The notes under the pieces were generated by a model. The model saw only the letters and a program-made list of their open reading frames with translations. It made no database searches and had not been told where the DNA came from. A DNA stretch of 64,000 nt from Molossus alvarezi (lineage: Eukaryota > Chordata > Mammalia > Chiroptera > Molossidae), in assembly GCA_037176705.1 (NCBI GenBank), contig CM073898.1, forward strand, positions 37,203,488 through 37,267,487. Reading direction: 5' to 3'. The position numbers and the translations under genes were made by a program. Positions 1 through 11,394 of this stretch are shown in pieces. Position 1 is the first letter of the stretch, and every line of letters starts with the position of its first letter.

Positions 1-336
1 ATGTAAACAACCTAAGTGCCACAAATACATGAATGGAAAAGAAGAAAATTCTGCAATATGTGGCAAAAGGAGTGGACCTTGAGGGCATTATGCTAAGTGA
101 AATAAGCCAGACAGAGAAAGACAAATGCTGTATGGTTTCAGTTGTATGTGGAATCTTGAAAAAGTCAAACTCATAGAAAAAGAGCACATCAGTGGTTACC
201 AGGGGTAGGGTGGGCAAGGATGGAGAGAGATTGGTCAAAGGGTACAAACTTCCGGTTATAAGATAAATATGTTCTGAGGAATCTAATGTACATCATGGTG
301 AATAGAGTTAATACTGTATTAATATATGCTTGAAAG
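1..336 (+). mobile_element. Old L1 3' end, left part
   Basis: This resembles the last part of ORF2 and the 3' UTR of an L1MA-type LINE: the stretch around 90-130 reads like the usual ORF2 C-terminal segment (AAGTGAAATAAGCCAGACAG), followed by the typical 3' UTR. The same element resumes after the SINE at 337-559. It is well diverged and has no usable frame. The subfamily is inferred from memory. Confidence 0.75.
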
Positions 337-559
337 TTTTTTTAATCCTCATCTGAGGATATTTTTCTATTTATCTTCAGATAGAGTGGGAGGGAGGGAG
401 CGAGGAAGAGAGAGGCACATCGACTGGCTGCCTCCACATGACCCCGACCAAGGCCGGGGACGAACCGCAACCGAGGTATGCGCCCTTGACCGGACTCAAA
501 CCCATGACTCATTGGTCTTCAGGCCAATGCTCTAACCACTGAGCAAAACCGGCCAGGGC
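337..559 (-). mobile_element. Ves SINE (type A), antisense
   Basis: Read on the minus strand, it starts with the tRNA-like head (GCCCTGGCCGG, A-box region) and ends in the body motif CAGATGAGGATT and an A-rich tail. It has diverged from the younger copies in this window (for example the B box region is mutated). It splits an old L1 3' end, so it is younger than that L1. I could not see a clear target-site duplication. Confidence 0.88.
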
Positions 560-705
560 AAGAGAGTAAATCTTAAATGTTCTCACCATTAAAACAAGTA
601 ATTATGTGAGGGCATAATGTGTTAATCTTGTTGTGGTAATCATTTTGCAATCTATATGTGTATTAAATTATCTCACTGTATACCTTAAACTTAACACAAA
701 GTAAT
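560..705 (+). mobile_element. Old L1 3' UTR, right part
   Basis: Continuation of the L1 at 1-336. It has the L1 3'-terminal pattern of a TTGTGGTAATCATTTTGCAA motif followed by the sequence leading to a CTTAAACTTAACACA end. No coding capacity. Confidence 0.75.
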
Positions 706-1024
706 GTGTCAGTGATATCTCATCATAGCAGGAAAAAGGAAAAGACCAGTCTCCTCACGGAGCAGTGCACTTCGGCCCCCAGACGTCCAGAAGGCCGCTG
801 GAGAGCCTGTGATGACACAACAGCTGGACACCTGGAGGAGGCCTGGCAGCCCAACCATTGTCACAGGCAACACAGATAACTTCGCTGTGGTCTGACGGAC
901 AACAGAGGCCCTCATGTGAAGCAAACAAGTAACAACAAATAGCTTTTTGATCCAAAAATGGAACAAGATTTGAACTGTTCCATTGGCTCAAGATAGTGAA
1001 GGCTCTTGTAAAAGTAGAAAATAC
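706..1024. other. Single-copy sequence, unassigned
   Basis: It is locally more GC-rich than its flanks (about 766-900) with scattered CpG. Two overlapping minus-strand open frames of 78-85 codons occur here, but they have no recognisable domain and no splice signals that I trust. I see no repeat I can name. It may be a very old repeat or conserved non-coding DNA. Confidence 0.3.
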
Positions 1025-1042
1025 TATCTGGGAGTAATTTTT

Positions 1043-1235
1043 TTTTTTTTTTGATTGATTTTAGAGAGGAAGTGAGAGGGAGAGAGAGATAGAAACATCA
1101 ATGACAGAAAACATGGACTGGCCGCTTCCTGCAGGCCCCCACCTGGGATTGGGCCCACAACCTGGGCATGTGCCCTGACCAGGAATCCAACCAGTGACCT
1201 CTTGGTGCTCAATCACTGAGCCATAGCAGCCAGGC
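1043..1235 (-). mobile_element. Ves SINE (type B), antisense, with target-site duplication
   Basis: On the minus strand the head reads as a tRNA-like unit with a B box (GGTTGGATTCC), then the type-B body (ACATGCCCAGGTTGTGGGC), a CT-rich stretch and an A tail. It is flanked by an 18-bp duplication with two mismatches, 1025-1042 and 1236-1253 (core CTGGGAGT-ATTTT), as expected for L1-driven insertion. Confidence 0.93.
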
Positions 1236-1253
1236 TACCTGGGAGTGATTTTT

Positions 1254-2667
1254 AATCATTACCATTTTACTGTAAATTTATTTCCCAACTGGGCAAAGTA
1301 ACATGTATATGAGCTCAAATGGGATTCATATATTTATATAAATTGAATGAGAAGATGTGATGAGAAGCAACTGATGAGAGGGTCTGAACAATAAAATCTA
1401 TTGGGTTATGTGCTTCCTTTTGCTTCTATGACATATTCAAGAAGGCGTTGGTTATTTATGTGATAATTGAAAGACATACCTCTGCAAAATGCATAAGCCA
1501 CAGACATTATCAATCATTTGACCACACAGATATGAGAAACAATGTGTACAACTAAACTATACATCCAATGTTATTTCTTTGTTAAGTATGTCAAAAAGAA
1601 AAAAGAAAAAACACTTGGGCCTTCACTATTACCTGTAACCTCAGTGCAATTGCCAGTACTATTTAAGAATAAGATATGCATGGAAAAGGGTGGGGTGGGG
1701 GGGACATATACACTTCGCATTCCAAATATAGTTACTCCTGAAACAGATTTCAAAAGAAACACTCGATGTGTTTGCATATAGATGCAATCACCTTGAAATT
1801 TTACTACCTACTAGCAAATGAGGATATAAAGATTATTCATTTTATATAATGCCTTCGGAAACAGCACTTTTTATAACGTAACATTCATCATGGAATATTG
1901 TAGTTGACTTAAAACTGCATTTTTCTCATTTGCTATTTAGAAAACCAAAGGGCCAACATTCCGGGAGAGAACGAAGTTTGGAGGAGTGACCCTACTCTCG
2001 AATTCTCTGGTGTCCTCTCCCTGTTTTTCTGAGCTACTAGAGAAAGTTTTTTAGGAGGAATTTTGAGAATCAACTTTGAGTCTGTGGGGAAGGGAGCAGA
2101 CTTAGTGTGAGCAAGGGGTTTGCGATCCTACAGATAAAAAGTCAGATGGATTGTGAAGATGCACTGAACAGTGAGACAAGAGGCAGGGAATACAAAGCTG
2201 GTTAGAGAGGAAAAGGGAGTAAAAACGCTACCCAGTAAATGGTTACATTTTACTGTGCCCACTGTGAAGTTTCTGAGGAATATCTTGAGTAGTTCCCTGG
2301 AGTTAGAAATATTATTCTGTTCCTGTAGCCCCTGGTTTCATTTTGTTCAGAGCAAACAACTAAACTTTTCAAAGACAATTAATGAAAAAACCTTTAAGGC
2401 CTTAGAACTTCCTATTATTGCCACAAGACTGATCCTGCCTCCCCCACACACAGTGATACGAGAATATATCTTCTATTTCTTTGATCCCAAAGGTCACTTC
2501 TGCGAATTTAGACATCAAAGGGAAAGAGAAACCAACTAGTAGGTTCTTTTTCTTACTGTAGCAATTATTTTATAAGTTCCAGTTTGCCTTTTCCTCCCAC
2601 AATAAGACCAAACACCACACATTTACTAAATCTTCTGCCACACCAGGTAAATGAATTCTTCTCTTCC
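1254..2667. other. Single-copy sequence, no gene seen
   Basis: AT-rich DNA with a short G-run near 1690-1703. The open frame at 2171-2539 (122 codons) resembles no protein I know and has no supporting splice or promoter signals. I regard it as chance. Confidence 0.4.
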
Positions 2668-2790
2668 TCTATCTTCTTTTTGTGAATGTATAACTGACAT
2701 ACATTATTACAACAGTTTCCAGTGTACAACATAATGATTTGACATTTATCTACCTTAAGAAGTGATACCATGTTAAGTCTGCTGCCATAA
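2668..2790 (-). mobile_element. Old L1 3' end fragment, antisense
   Basis: The pattern of ATAACTGACATACATTATTA followed by CCAGTGTACAACATAATGAT is the reverse complement of the well-known L1M 3' UTR (consensus like CAGGTGTACAACATAATGAT). Only about 120 bp remain. Confidence 0.7.
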
Positions 2791-2869
2791 AAAGGTGTTA
2801 TGATATCAGTAGGAAATCAGTGTTTGCCTTGTGTAAAGCTTTTGGATTATAAGAGCATGTGGTCAAAAC

Positions 2870-2986
2870 ATAATGGAAGTCAAGAGGCATGGATCCAGTC
2901 CCTCTCATCACCAAAACCATGTGGCTTAGGGCAAGTATTTCCCCTCTCTGGGTCTCTGTATTGTCCACAGAAAACTAAGAATCCTT
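2870..2986 (+). mobile_element. MIR SINE fragment
   Basis: The stretch with CATGTGGCTTAGGGCAAGTA, then CCCTCTCTGGGTCTCTGTAT, matches the MIR consensus segment TGTGACCTTGGGCAAGTCAC followed by CTCTGAGCCTCAGTTTCC. It is old and strongly diverged. Confidence 0.65.
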
Positions 2987-3565
2987 AATTGCTTGCTAAT
3001 GTCCCTTGTACTTATAAAATTATATTATACTGTAAGTAACTATATGACATTTTAATGAAGTAATTTTTAATAATAGTCATCTTATTCAATTATTTCACTT
3101 AGCACTTTAAATATATATTAAATATGCACATATATAAGCACAGCATATAGAAATCTTAACACTTTCCTGACGGTTTTTTCAATGCACTTAACTCTGCTTT
3201 TATAAGAACAGTTATGGCTTAATCATTCTATTAAAGTGGAATATTACAATCTATTGCAAGAACCACACACCCCAAACCTATTATTTCTTGCCATTAAAAT
3301 AATTTATTTGCCACCCAAAGGGAGGGAGGAAGATGATAGCACCTTAAGCAATAAAAAACATAATTAGGTTGTTATAGAGCATCAAGAAAAAATGAGTCAC
3401 AAAAAATATGAAAAGTTCTTAGCAATTAAAAGATATAGTATAAATATTGGCTACTTTAAAAAATGAAGACTGAGCTTTGGATTATTCATGAAGATGTAGA
3501 AAAAAGCAAATGACACCTTCAATTCGGTACATTTTTCCATAAATGATCATATTGTGAGATGTGTA
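2987..3565. other. AT-rich single-copy sequence
   Basis: No repeat family, open frame or RNA gene that I can support is visible. It contains several short A/T tracts. Confidence 0.4.
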
Positions 3566-3579
3566 AGAGTGAGCTCAGG

Positions 3580-3629
3580 GCCCTGGCCGATTTGGCTCAG
3601 CAGTTAGAGTGTCAGCCTGTAGCCCAGAA
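3580..3629 (+). mobile_element. Tail-less Ves SINE head (50 bp) between direct repeats
   Basis: GCCCTGGCCGATTTGGCTCA opens a perfect-looking Ves type-A head, which stops after about 45-50 bp, at the position of the tRNA anticodon loop, without body, CT tract or A tail. It is flanked by a direct repeat of AGAGTGAGCTCA at 3566-3577 and 3630-3641 (15 bp with one mismatch if extended). The flanking repeat suggests integration in this shortened form rather than later deletion. Confidence 0.8.
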
Positions 3630-3641
3630 AGAGTGAGCTCA

Positions 3642-4261
3642 TGGCAATCATCTGTGGGAAAATTCCAGCAAAATTCTGTTATCAAAATTTTGAAAATGAT
3701 GTCCTAGTCTTTAAATTATGAAAACTATTAAGCTAACTCATTGATTTTAAGTCCAGGTAGAATCTGGAGAAATTACGAAATATGAAATTCTTCACCCTTG
3801 GAAAAGACTACAGTGACCTGTATGACCCACCAGAATGATACTCCTGCTAAATTAAATTTGCTTCCTTTTCTGAACTGTCTATGAAGGTTTTCAAGCCAGA
3901 TTTTATTACACATAACTTATTGCATTATTATCTTGGTTCCTCTGAGTGTAACATTTTCATTAATGACCTGGATGAACACTGCTATTTTTGGACAAACACA
4001 TGTTAACTATTATAATAGGAAAAAGATTGACAGACACAATATAAGAAACTAAATATGTAAAATTCAATGTATACTTTGTTTTGGATTCAAGAACAACTGT
4101 ATATATATTTATATGCAGTCAGTGGTGCATGCCTTAAAAGTAATTCTTATAAAAATTACAGAGGAGTAGCTCAAACTTGCTCTATATCTGCTTATAGAAA
4201 TATGTGTTCAAATGAATACTATCTAAAGAATCAGAACCAGAGAGAATGAGGTCTTCCTTGA
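3642..4261. other. Single-copy sequence, no gene seen
   Basis: AT-rich sequence. The 60-codon open frame at 4067-4249 has no recognisable feature. Confidence 0.35.
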
Positions 4262-4276
4262 TCAAGCTCTATTCTT

Positions 4277-4474
4277 TTTTTTTTCTTTCTTTATTGATTT
4301 TAGAGAGAGAGGAAGAGAGAAGAAGAGAGAAATAGAAGCATCAATGAGAGAGAACATCGATTGGCTGCCTCCTTCATGCCCCCCAGCAGGGATTTGGCCC
4401 ACAACCTGGGCATGTGCCCTGACTTGGAATTGAACCGGCAACCTCTTGGTGCATGGGTCGATGCTCAAGCACTC
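4277..4474 (-). mobile_element. Ves SINE (type B), antisense, 5' truncated
   Basis: Type-B body and B box are present on the minus strand, but the first 30 or so bases of the tRNA-like head are missing. The flanking duplication is 15 bp with one mismatch (TCAAGCTCTATTCTT at 4262-4276, TCAAGCTCCATTCTT at 4475-4489), so the truncation was present at insertion. Confidence 0.93.
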
Positions 4475-4544
4475 TCAAGCTCCATTCTTAAATGAACTGC
4501 AGTAATATCATATCTTCATATTAAAGCTAACAGCTAAGATCTAT

Positions 4545-4775
4545 CAAGTGTTAGGAGAGTGCCAGGCAATGTGTTAAACAGTTTATGTGCATAATCTCCT
4601 TTAATGTTCACATCAATTTCATGAGATAAAAACTGTCCACCACCACTCAGCAACCTAGAAAATGGAAGCTTAGAGAGATTAATGAATACGTCCAATGTCA
4701 CACAGCTAGTAAATCATGACCGAAAGCCACTTTTGATCCTCCAAACCCATATTCTTATCACTACAATGTATAACC
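4545..4775 (-). mobile_element. MIR SINE, antisense
   Basis: Contains, in order, GTGCCAGGCAATGTGTTAAA, a TTTAATGTTCACATCAATTT segment, GGAAGCTTAGAGAGATTAAT, and TCACACAGCTAGTAAATCA. This is the reverse-complement MIR order. It is nearly full length and the best-preserved MIR in the window. Confidence 0.88.
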
Positions 4776-5229
4776 ATTCAAATGTGCAGGTTATTGAGCT
4801 AGAAACCCTGAGATAAGTTTTTAGATTGTGTATAACATCTGATAGGAATATACACACTTTCTTTTGTGTTAACAATATGGCCTCAATAGTGTCACCTAAA
4901 AATGGCTTAAAGAAACATTGTCCACTGCTATCATAAAGACCTCATTAGTAATTAAATTCAAATAAAAACATTTCTTGGCTGATACATTTAAAAATTAGTT
5001 GAACAATAATAAAATAATACCACCTCTAGACCTCTGGATAAATTACATTCTAGAACATCTAAATATTATACAAAGAAACCACTGGATGAAACCAACAGTA
5101 GACTGTTGTTGAAGTTGCCAATAGCTACAAGAGTTAGGGTGACTGTAAAAGGTGGACATGGACAAATGTTCCAACACTGAAAAATAAATAAAATTGGGTA
5201 CGTTCCCTATAATGCAGAACTAAGTAATA

Positions 5230-6330
5230 CAGACTAAAACCCTTCTGTTGAGGAAAAATAGAAAAACTAGAAAAAAATACCAGGGGGAAAAGAAGCCAAT
5301 GAAATCCTTTATAGAAAAAGAAAACATCATTCTAGGCCACAAATTACTTTCACAAACAATTTGCAAACACAGAATCTAGAAAATAGGACAACATAATGGA
5401 AAATTATCAAAAACAAAAGTAAATATCAGATTTAAAGAGGAATGTATATATAGTGATAATCAAACTTGGATTTAAAATAACTGTATATTCTATTCAAGAA
5501 TCAAAGAAAAAAATAGACACTAGAAACTATAAAAATCACTTTGCAGATTTGAAAAAGAACCTAAAAATCTCTAGAATTTAAAAATACAGTAGCTAAATTT
5601 TTTAACTCAGATGTATTTAACAGAAAATTAGACAAAACTGGAGTAAAAAAGAATGCTAAGAAATCCTCAAGAAAGGGATTTTTGTTTTTAACAGAAAACC
5701 AAAAGCACTAACCATAAAAGTGAAGATTGATGCCTTTTTCTTCAAAGGTATCAAGAGGGTTGAAAGTCATAGAATGAAGACGCTGTTTGCAATTCATAGA
5801 CCAATAAAAGGAGGTGTAAATTCAGAATATTGATACCAAGTAGTAGGATATATTCAAATGACCCACAGTCGCATGAAAAGCTGGTCTTCTTCACTAATCA
5901 TCAGAGACATGCAAATTAAAAACATAATGATATATCCCTAAACATCCACCAGAATATCTAAGATTAAAAAGACTGGCAATATAAGTGCTAGCAAGGATGA
6001 GGAGAAATGGCTACTCCATGAAGTTTGGCATTATCTACCAAAGTTAAAGACGTGCACTCTCCAATGCAGCAGTTTCACTTCTATAGAGAGACTCAACCAA
6101 AATTCATTCCCATGCACCAAGAAATAGATAAAAGAATATTCATAGCTGGACTCAACTTAAATGTCCATGCACAGTTGACCAGATAACTTCATTGTGTTAC
6201 ATTTATTCAACGGAACACAGTAACAGCAATGAGAATGCATAGATACTAGTTATACATAAAAACATGGATGACTCTTACACACTAATGTTGAGCAAAGAAG
6301 CCCAACACACACACACACAAAAACCACTTA
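5230..6330 (+). mobile_element. Decayed L1M/HAL1-type LINE
   Basis: The first part (to about 5680) is A-rich with L1 ORF1/HAL1-like composition. From about 5680 the order of segments follows the ORF2 C-terminus: TCACTAATCATCAGAGACAT, GCAAATTAAAAACATAATGA, then the GCTAGCAAGGATGAGGAGAA-like segment and the ACTCAACTTAAATGTCCATG segment. Many stops and indels. The boundary between two possible elements is unclear. Confidence 0.65.
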
Positions 6331-6449
6331 TTAGGAAAATCCATTTATACTCCCAATTTTTTTTACGTGTAACATTTTATAGTAAAAGTCGTTTTAGAAA
6401 AGAACAACATTGTTATTCAGTAACATTTATAATTACATATGTACCAGAA

Positions 6450-6600
6450 GGCTTTCAAAGTACTTAATATGTACTATCTCATTCTCTCTTGAAAATCGCC
6501 CTTATTTTACAGATGAATAATCATAGGCAGAGAACGTTTAAATAATGTACCACAATCACAAGCAACAGAACCAAAAATAAACCCAGTTCTGATTCCAAAG
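6450..6600 (-). mobile_element. MIR SINE, antisense (first of two)
   Basis: Pattern of AAGTACTTAATATGTACTAT, CTTATTTTACAGATGAATAA, CAGAGAACGTTTAAATAATG and ACCCAGTTCTGATTCCAAAG follows reverse-complement MIR. Confidence 0.7.
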
Positions 6601-6617
6601 CTGACAGAATAGTCTGT

Positions 6618-6770
6618 CTTACATGCATTACCTCATTTAATCTTTCAGACTTGCAAGGAAGGAGCTATTATTTTTATCCTCTCTGTGAAAAGAACTTAGA
6701 TCACATGTCCAGGGTCACAGAGGTAGGAGGAGCCCATGCTTCTGCCAGAGACACTACACTGCCTCCACTT
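6618..6770 (-). mobile_element. MIR SINE, antisense (second of two)
   Basis: Directly after the previous MIR, the same order recurs: CATTACCTCATTTAATCTTT, AGGAGCTATTATTTTTATCC, CATGTCCAGGGTCACAGAGG. Two independent copies in tandem and the same orientation. Confidence 0.72.
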
Positions 6771-8884
6771 AATAAGACACACAGGCACCTTTTTATTTTT
6801 TTCCTATACCCGAGTCCACCAAAATAAATAGCATCCTCGCTTCTACTAGTAAGTTGGTAAACAAAACATGGTATGCTGAGCCAGATGACCTGTCTATCCC
6901 AAAATATAAAGTGATGCCCTGTTCCCTAAATAAGAATTGAGAGGTCACAAGCATTTGTTTCTGGCTTTCCATGACAGCATGTGACTAATGATTTTACATT
7001 GGTGACATTGGACCCCTGGGGCCTCAGCAGGACTAGTTTTGATAATTAGGAAAATAATTTTAGAGAAAAGTGCAGAGTCGCTAACCAGAAAGAAACAGTC
7101 AACACTACTGTTGGGATATAGGTAGCTAATTCCTTGCAACAGAAACAGAACCTTGCATTCCTAGTGTCTTTATCACAAACTGCAAAAATGACACCACAAG
7201 AAACCACGTGAGGAAGATTGAAGGGGAAGAAGAGGACAGTAGGCAGAAGAAATAGAGAAAAAGAAAAGGGGTGGTAAAGACAAAAAGAAGGAAACAAAAA
7301 GAGGCCAAAGAGAGAATAGTTTTAAAACAATTTCCATTTTTAAAACAATTTCCATTCCTTGATACACTGAAGAGGAAAAAAGAAAGAAAAAGGAGGGAAG
7401 AAGGAAGGAAGAACCCTCTACTCCAGGAAGAAAAACATAAAGAAAAGGGCAATGATGGCAGGAGCCTTCCTTCTGAGTTCTGTCATTTTGTGGAACCAGG
7501 TCATATTCTCAATGACTCCCCAGCATTTAATCACCATTTTTCTCTAACTTTCTCAGCCTGAACTGAAAAATGCCATCCCACATTCAGCTTAATGTTGCAA
7601 TAAAATTACTTCCAGCAACTTGCCTTGCAATATGGGTGAATTACAATGGGCTCACCCAGTAAAATAATGTGATGCCTGTTGGTGACCTAAAAGCTTAAAA
7701 GCACCATTCACTTGTTTCCCTGCTCTAAAAATAAATGGTTTGCCACCAAATTTATCATTTCAGAAGGATCTACCACTATTTCACTACTGCACACAGTAGT
7801 TCTCATAATATTGACATCAAAATACTAGGTGCCAATTTTAAAAACAAGATGACTTTCATTTGCATCTCTTCTCATCTTCCTTTTGAGCTCCTTTAACTGC
7901 ACTAACAGTCTTTAATGTGGCTTATTTGCTAGAAGGGGATGTTCAGTCTTAGCCATCAGTTTCATGCAGAATCCTATTCCAAGAAATGCCCTCCCATCAT
8001 TGGCATTTATCTTGCTCACAAACCCCATCCTGTGTCATTTGTAAATTGCATTCCCAAAGAGGGAAAACTAAAATTCATATCCTTTATTTTAATGCTGTAA
8101 CACAGGATGCTCAGCTTTTTTCTGAAACTTATAGAATGGTAGAAATATCATCTCCTTGTCATTTCAGGAGAAGATAGTCCCAATCTTCTCCAAGGGAAAC
8201 CCAGCTAAGGAAAAATGAAAATCATTTAAAAATACTAAATTATGTTCTAAAACTTATAAATCATCTGAAATAGGAAGTGGATATTTTTGGGGAAAAAAAT
8301 CGCCATGGATATCATAAACTGAAAAGAACAACATTAAATAATGATGATCATTTTAAAAGTATTTTTCTGCCTCTGCTTGCCCTCCAAATTTTATGCATTA
8401 TTTCTTTATAATTTATAAAAACTTATTTATACTTTGAGCTAAAACTGCACAAATGCTATCCATTAGGAGTCAATTTAAATGACAACCTATACTCCACGTG
8501 AAGTAAAGGGTCAGGAAAAGTCTTATCTAAATTAGTATGAAATGTATCTGCTAATGGAAACCAAGAGAACCAGGCAACCTATGAGGTAGAAAGTCACCAT
8601 CTCCAGAATTAGGAGTACTAGTCCACTAGCATACCTGTGGCCACCACAAGAAAAGAACGCACGTGTGTTTCCTGTACCCAATCCCACTCAAGTACAGAAT
8701 GGGAAAGGGACCCCATTTACATAAGCATAGACTTCGAGAAGAGCATCTGTCTCTCTTGGTACCATCAATGGCCAAATCAAGGGAGAAAGGACAATTTTGT
8801 GTGGGTTTATCATCTGGCTTTAAGTACAAATCAGACAGCCTGGGGAAGCCAGAACCAAAATCAGGCCCATCAGTGCAATACACT
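6771..8884. other. Single-copy block with a purine-rich tract
   Basis: No gene is supported. From about 7205 to 7445 the plus strand is strongly purine-rich, which explains the several overlapping pyrimidine-coded open frames on the minus strand (7046-7452). Within it an 18-bp unit (TTTAAAACAATTTCCATT) is tandemly duplicated at 7321-7338 and 7339-7356. The stretch 8600-8880 is less AT-rich and may be conserved non-coding DNA. Confidence 0.4.
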
Positions 8885-9103
8885 AGCATAGTTTGCAAAT
8901 GGGAGGGGGTGATTTTGCCCCCTGGGGAACATTTGGCAATGTCTGGAGACTTTTTTGATTGTTACAACTGAAGCTTCCAGTTGAATCTAGTAGAGAGCAG
9001 ACAGGAATGCTGTAAACATCCCACAAATCACAGGACAGCCCCCATGACAAAGAATTATCTGGCTTAATATATTAATAGTACCAAGATTGAGAAACCTTGG
9101 CCT
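8885..9103 (+). mobile_element. MER20 (hAT-Charlie) element
   Basis: The core GATTTTGCCCCCTGGGGAAC, then TTTGGCAATGTCTGGAGACT, ACAGGACAGCCCCCATGACA and a GATTGAGAAACCTTGG end are the MER20 signature. Length, about 219 bp, fits the full consensus. It is a non-autonomous DNA transposon with no coding capacity. MER20 copies are known to have been co-opted as enhancers in placental mammals, but nothing here shows that. Confidence 0.85.
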
Positions 9104-9349
9104 ACAGAAATATGTATGTGTATAAAATGATAGGCAGTTTAAATTAAGTGCACAATATATTAATCAAATTTAATGAGATTTGGTTCAGAGGTCAAAGGAA
9201 CATAAAACTAACTGGGCTGTAGTTTAATTCTTGATTTGTATAATATTTCTATGCTAAAGTGTCTCTTAAAGAAATTGGACTGTTTAATTCATCATGCCAC
9301 TTTAAGATTAAAAATGTGATTCTGATACCATCAAAATATGAGCTAAAAA

Positions 9350-10252
9350 AAAAAAATTGATATACTGGACCTCATCAAAATGAAAGACAACCCAAAAACT
9401 AAAATGAAGTATTTGTAAAGTATATATCTAATAAAGAACTTGTATCCAAAACTATGGAGAACCCTCAAAGTTCAATGATAAAAACTTTTAAAATGTGCAC
9501 CAGATTTGAAAAGACAGTTCACCAAAGAAGACATACAGAAATCAAATAAGTACATGAAAAGATGTCAACATCATTAGCAAAGAGAGAAATGCAAATTAAA
9601 ATCATAATGAGATACTAATTTATACCTTTTAGAACATCTAAAATTTAAAAGACTGACCATAAAAAGCATTAAGAGCTTGTAGAGTAAATGGGGCTCTCAT
9701 ATATAGTTACTGGGAATGTAAAATGGCACAATCACCTTGGAGAACGTTTTTATATATGTCTGTACAAAGACTTGGACACAAATATACATAGAATATTTAT
9801 TTGTAAAAAACAAAACCTGGAAACCACCCAAATAGGGAAATGGGAAAACAAATCATAGCATATCCATACAGTGGAAAACCACTCAGAAGTTGAAGGGATT
9901 GATGAACACCACATGAATGAATCCCAAAATACTTTTGCTGTGTAAATGAAGCCAGACTGAAGTGTCTATATTAGATGATTCCACTCATACAAAAGCCCAA
10001 ATAAAGCAAGCAAATCTATAGCAATAGAAAGATCAATAGTTGTGGGGAACCAGGGAGCTCGAAACACAGGAGGGTCTGGAGAGAGAGATTGCCAACGGCC
10101 ATAGGAAAGTTTGGAGTTTATGGATATGCTTCCTATCTCAACTGTGGTAACAATTTCATGGTTGCATACACAGGTCAAAAGGGAGGGAAACTTTAAATAG
10201 GTGAAGTTTATTGTATATCAATTATATCTCAATAGAGCACTTAAAAATAAAA
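9350..10252 (+). mobile_element. Old L1 ORF2 3' part and 3' UTR
   Basis: Order of segments: GACCTCATCAAAATGAAAGA, CACCAAAGAAGACATACAGA, AGAGAAATGCAAATTAAAAT, a TATATAGTTACTGGGAATGT segment (ORF2 C-terminal region), then a 3' UTR ending TCAATTATATCTCAATAGAG and an A-rich tail. Frames are broken. It represents the last quarter of ORF2. Confidence 0.85.
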
Positions 10253-10789
10253 AGAAGTATTTTCCTGCAAAAGCCACATCAAAACCTTTTTCATGTATTG
10301 TTCTGAGATTTTTAAGATCAAAACTAGAACTTAATTTGACATCTCCTTAACTGCCATATAATAACAGAAACTCTTGATCATCCATCAAAGCCAACATGAG
10401 TCCTTTCTAAGTAAACCTCTAAAAGCGCAGATTGAAGGAACTTATTTTTTATGTGATAATCAAACAGAACTTCTTCAAAGAAGTTCATGTATTTGCATAT
10501 TAAAATATCACTCTACTAGTCCTTAATGTGAGAGCTTCAAAATTAATCAATAAATAGTTACTGAAAACCTACAGAGCCCATCCTAAAGTTTAAGCCACTG
10601 TTCAGACCCTTGGGAACTCCCAAAATGATTAGAAATAAAACTATATATACATATGATACCATTTATATAAACTCATAAGATGAACAAAAAATTAGAACAG
10701 GAAAAGGTTCCAACACAATTTTTATGAGCTGAGTATTCCCAGAGGTTTGGATAATAAGTCTATATCAAGGAATTGAGGCCGGACTGGGA

Positions 10790-11385
10790 TTCATTTATTT
10801 TTTTAATGCAACATATATTTATTGCGTCCACTGTGTGAAAGGTACTAATTAGATGCTAGAGATACAGCAGGGACTAAGACAGCTCTCATGGAGCCATGCT
10901 TTATTAATTTTATGTCCAAGTGGAGCAGTAGGCAATATAAATTTAAAAAGCAAACTTACATATGGTGTCAGATGGTGACAAGTGCTAAAGAGGAAAACAG
11001 GGCAAAGAAAAGAAACGAAACAGCTAAATCAGAGAGAGGAGGAAGGCACGATTTTCAGTAGGGGGCAGGGGTTCTAGTAAGTCCTCACTTAGAGAGTCAT
11101 GTTTAAGTGAAGACATGAAAGAGGTAAGAATGTAATACATGCAGATAACTGGGGGGTAGGGGAGCACACTTCAGATAATTGCTGGTTCCCTCTGAAAATA
11201 TTGGAGAGGTAAATGTTCAGATTATGTATCATGTATGACCTTCGTGTGACCTTCGTGTGACCTTCATGTTTTGAGCTCAGGAGTGATGTTATGTGGCTTA
11301 ATTTTTTTAAAGATCATTCTAACTAATGAATGAGGCTTGGAGAAGATAGAAGCAGGAATGAGTCAGAGGTTATTTCAAAACTCTC
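10790..11385 (-). mobile_element. L2 LINE, antisense, left part (3' end)
   Basis: Starting from the L2 3' terminus in reverse complement (ATATATTTATTGCGTCCACT, then GATGCTAGAGATACAGCAGG), it proceeds upstream in the element through GATGGTGACAAGTGCTAAAG, TTTTGAGCTCAGGAGTGATG and AAAGATCATTCTAACTAATG. A short 11-bp triplet repeat (GACCTTCGTGT) lies at 11237-11269. The LTR at 11395-11982 interrupts it. Confidence 0.85.
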
Positions 11386-11394
11386 GGCAGGCAA

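Noticed and set aside
7046..7452. Several overlapping frames with hydrophobic, leucine/phenylalanine-rich products resembling membrane proteins
   Set aside because: They arise from a purine-rich tract read on the opposite strand, in three overlapping frames, so composition alone explains them.
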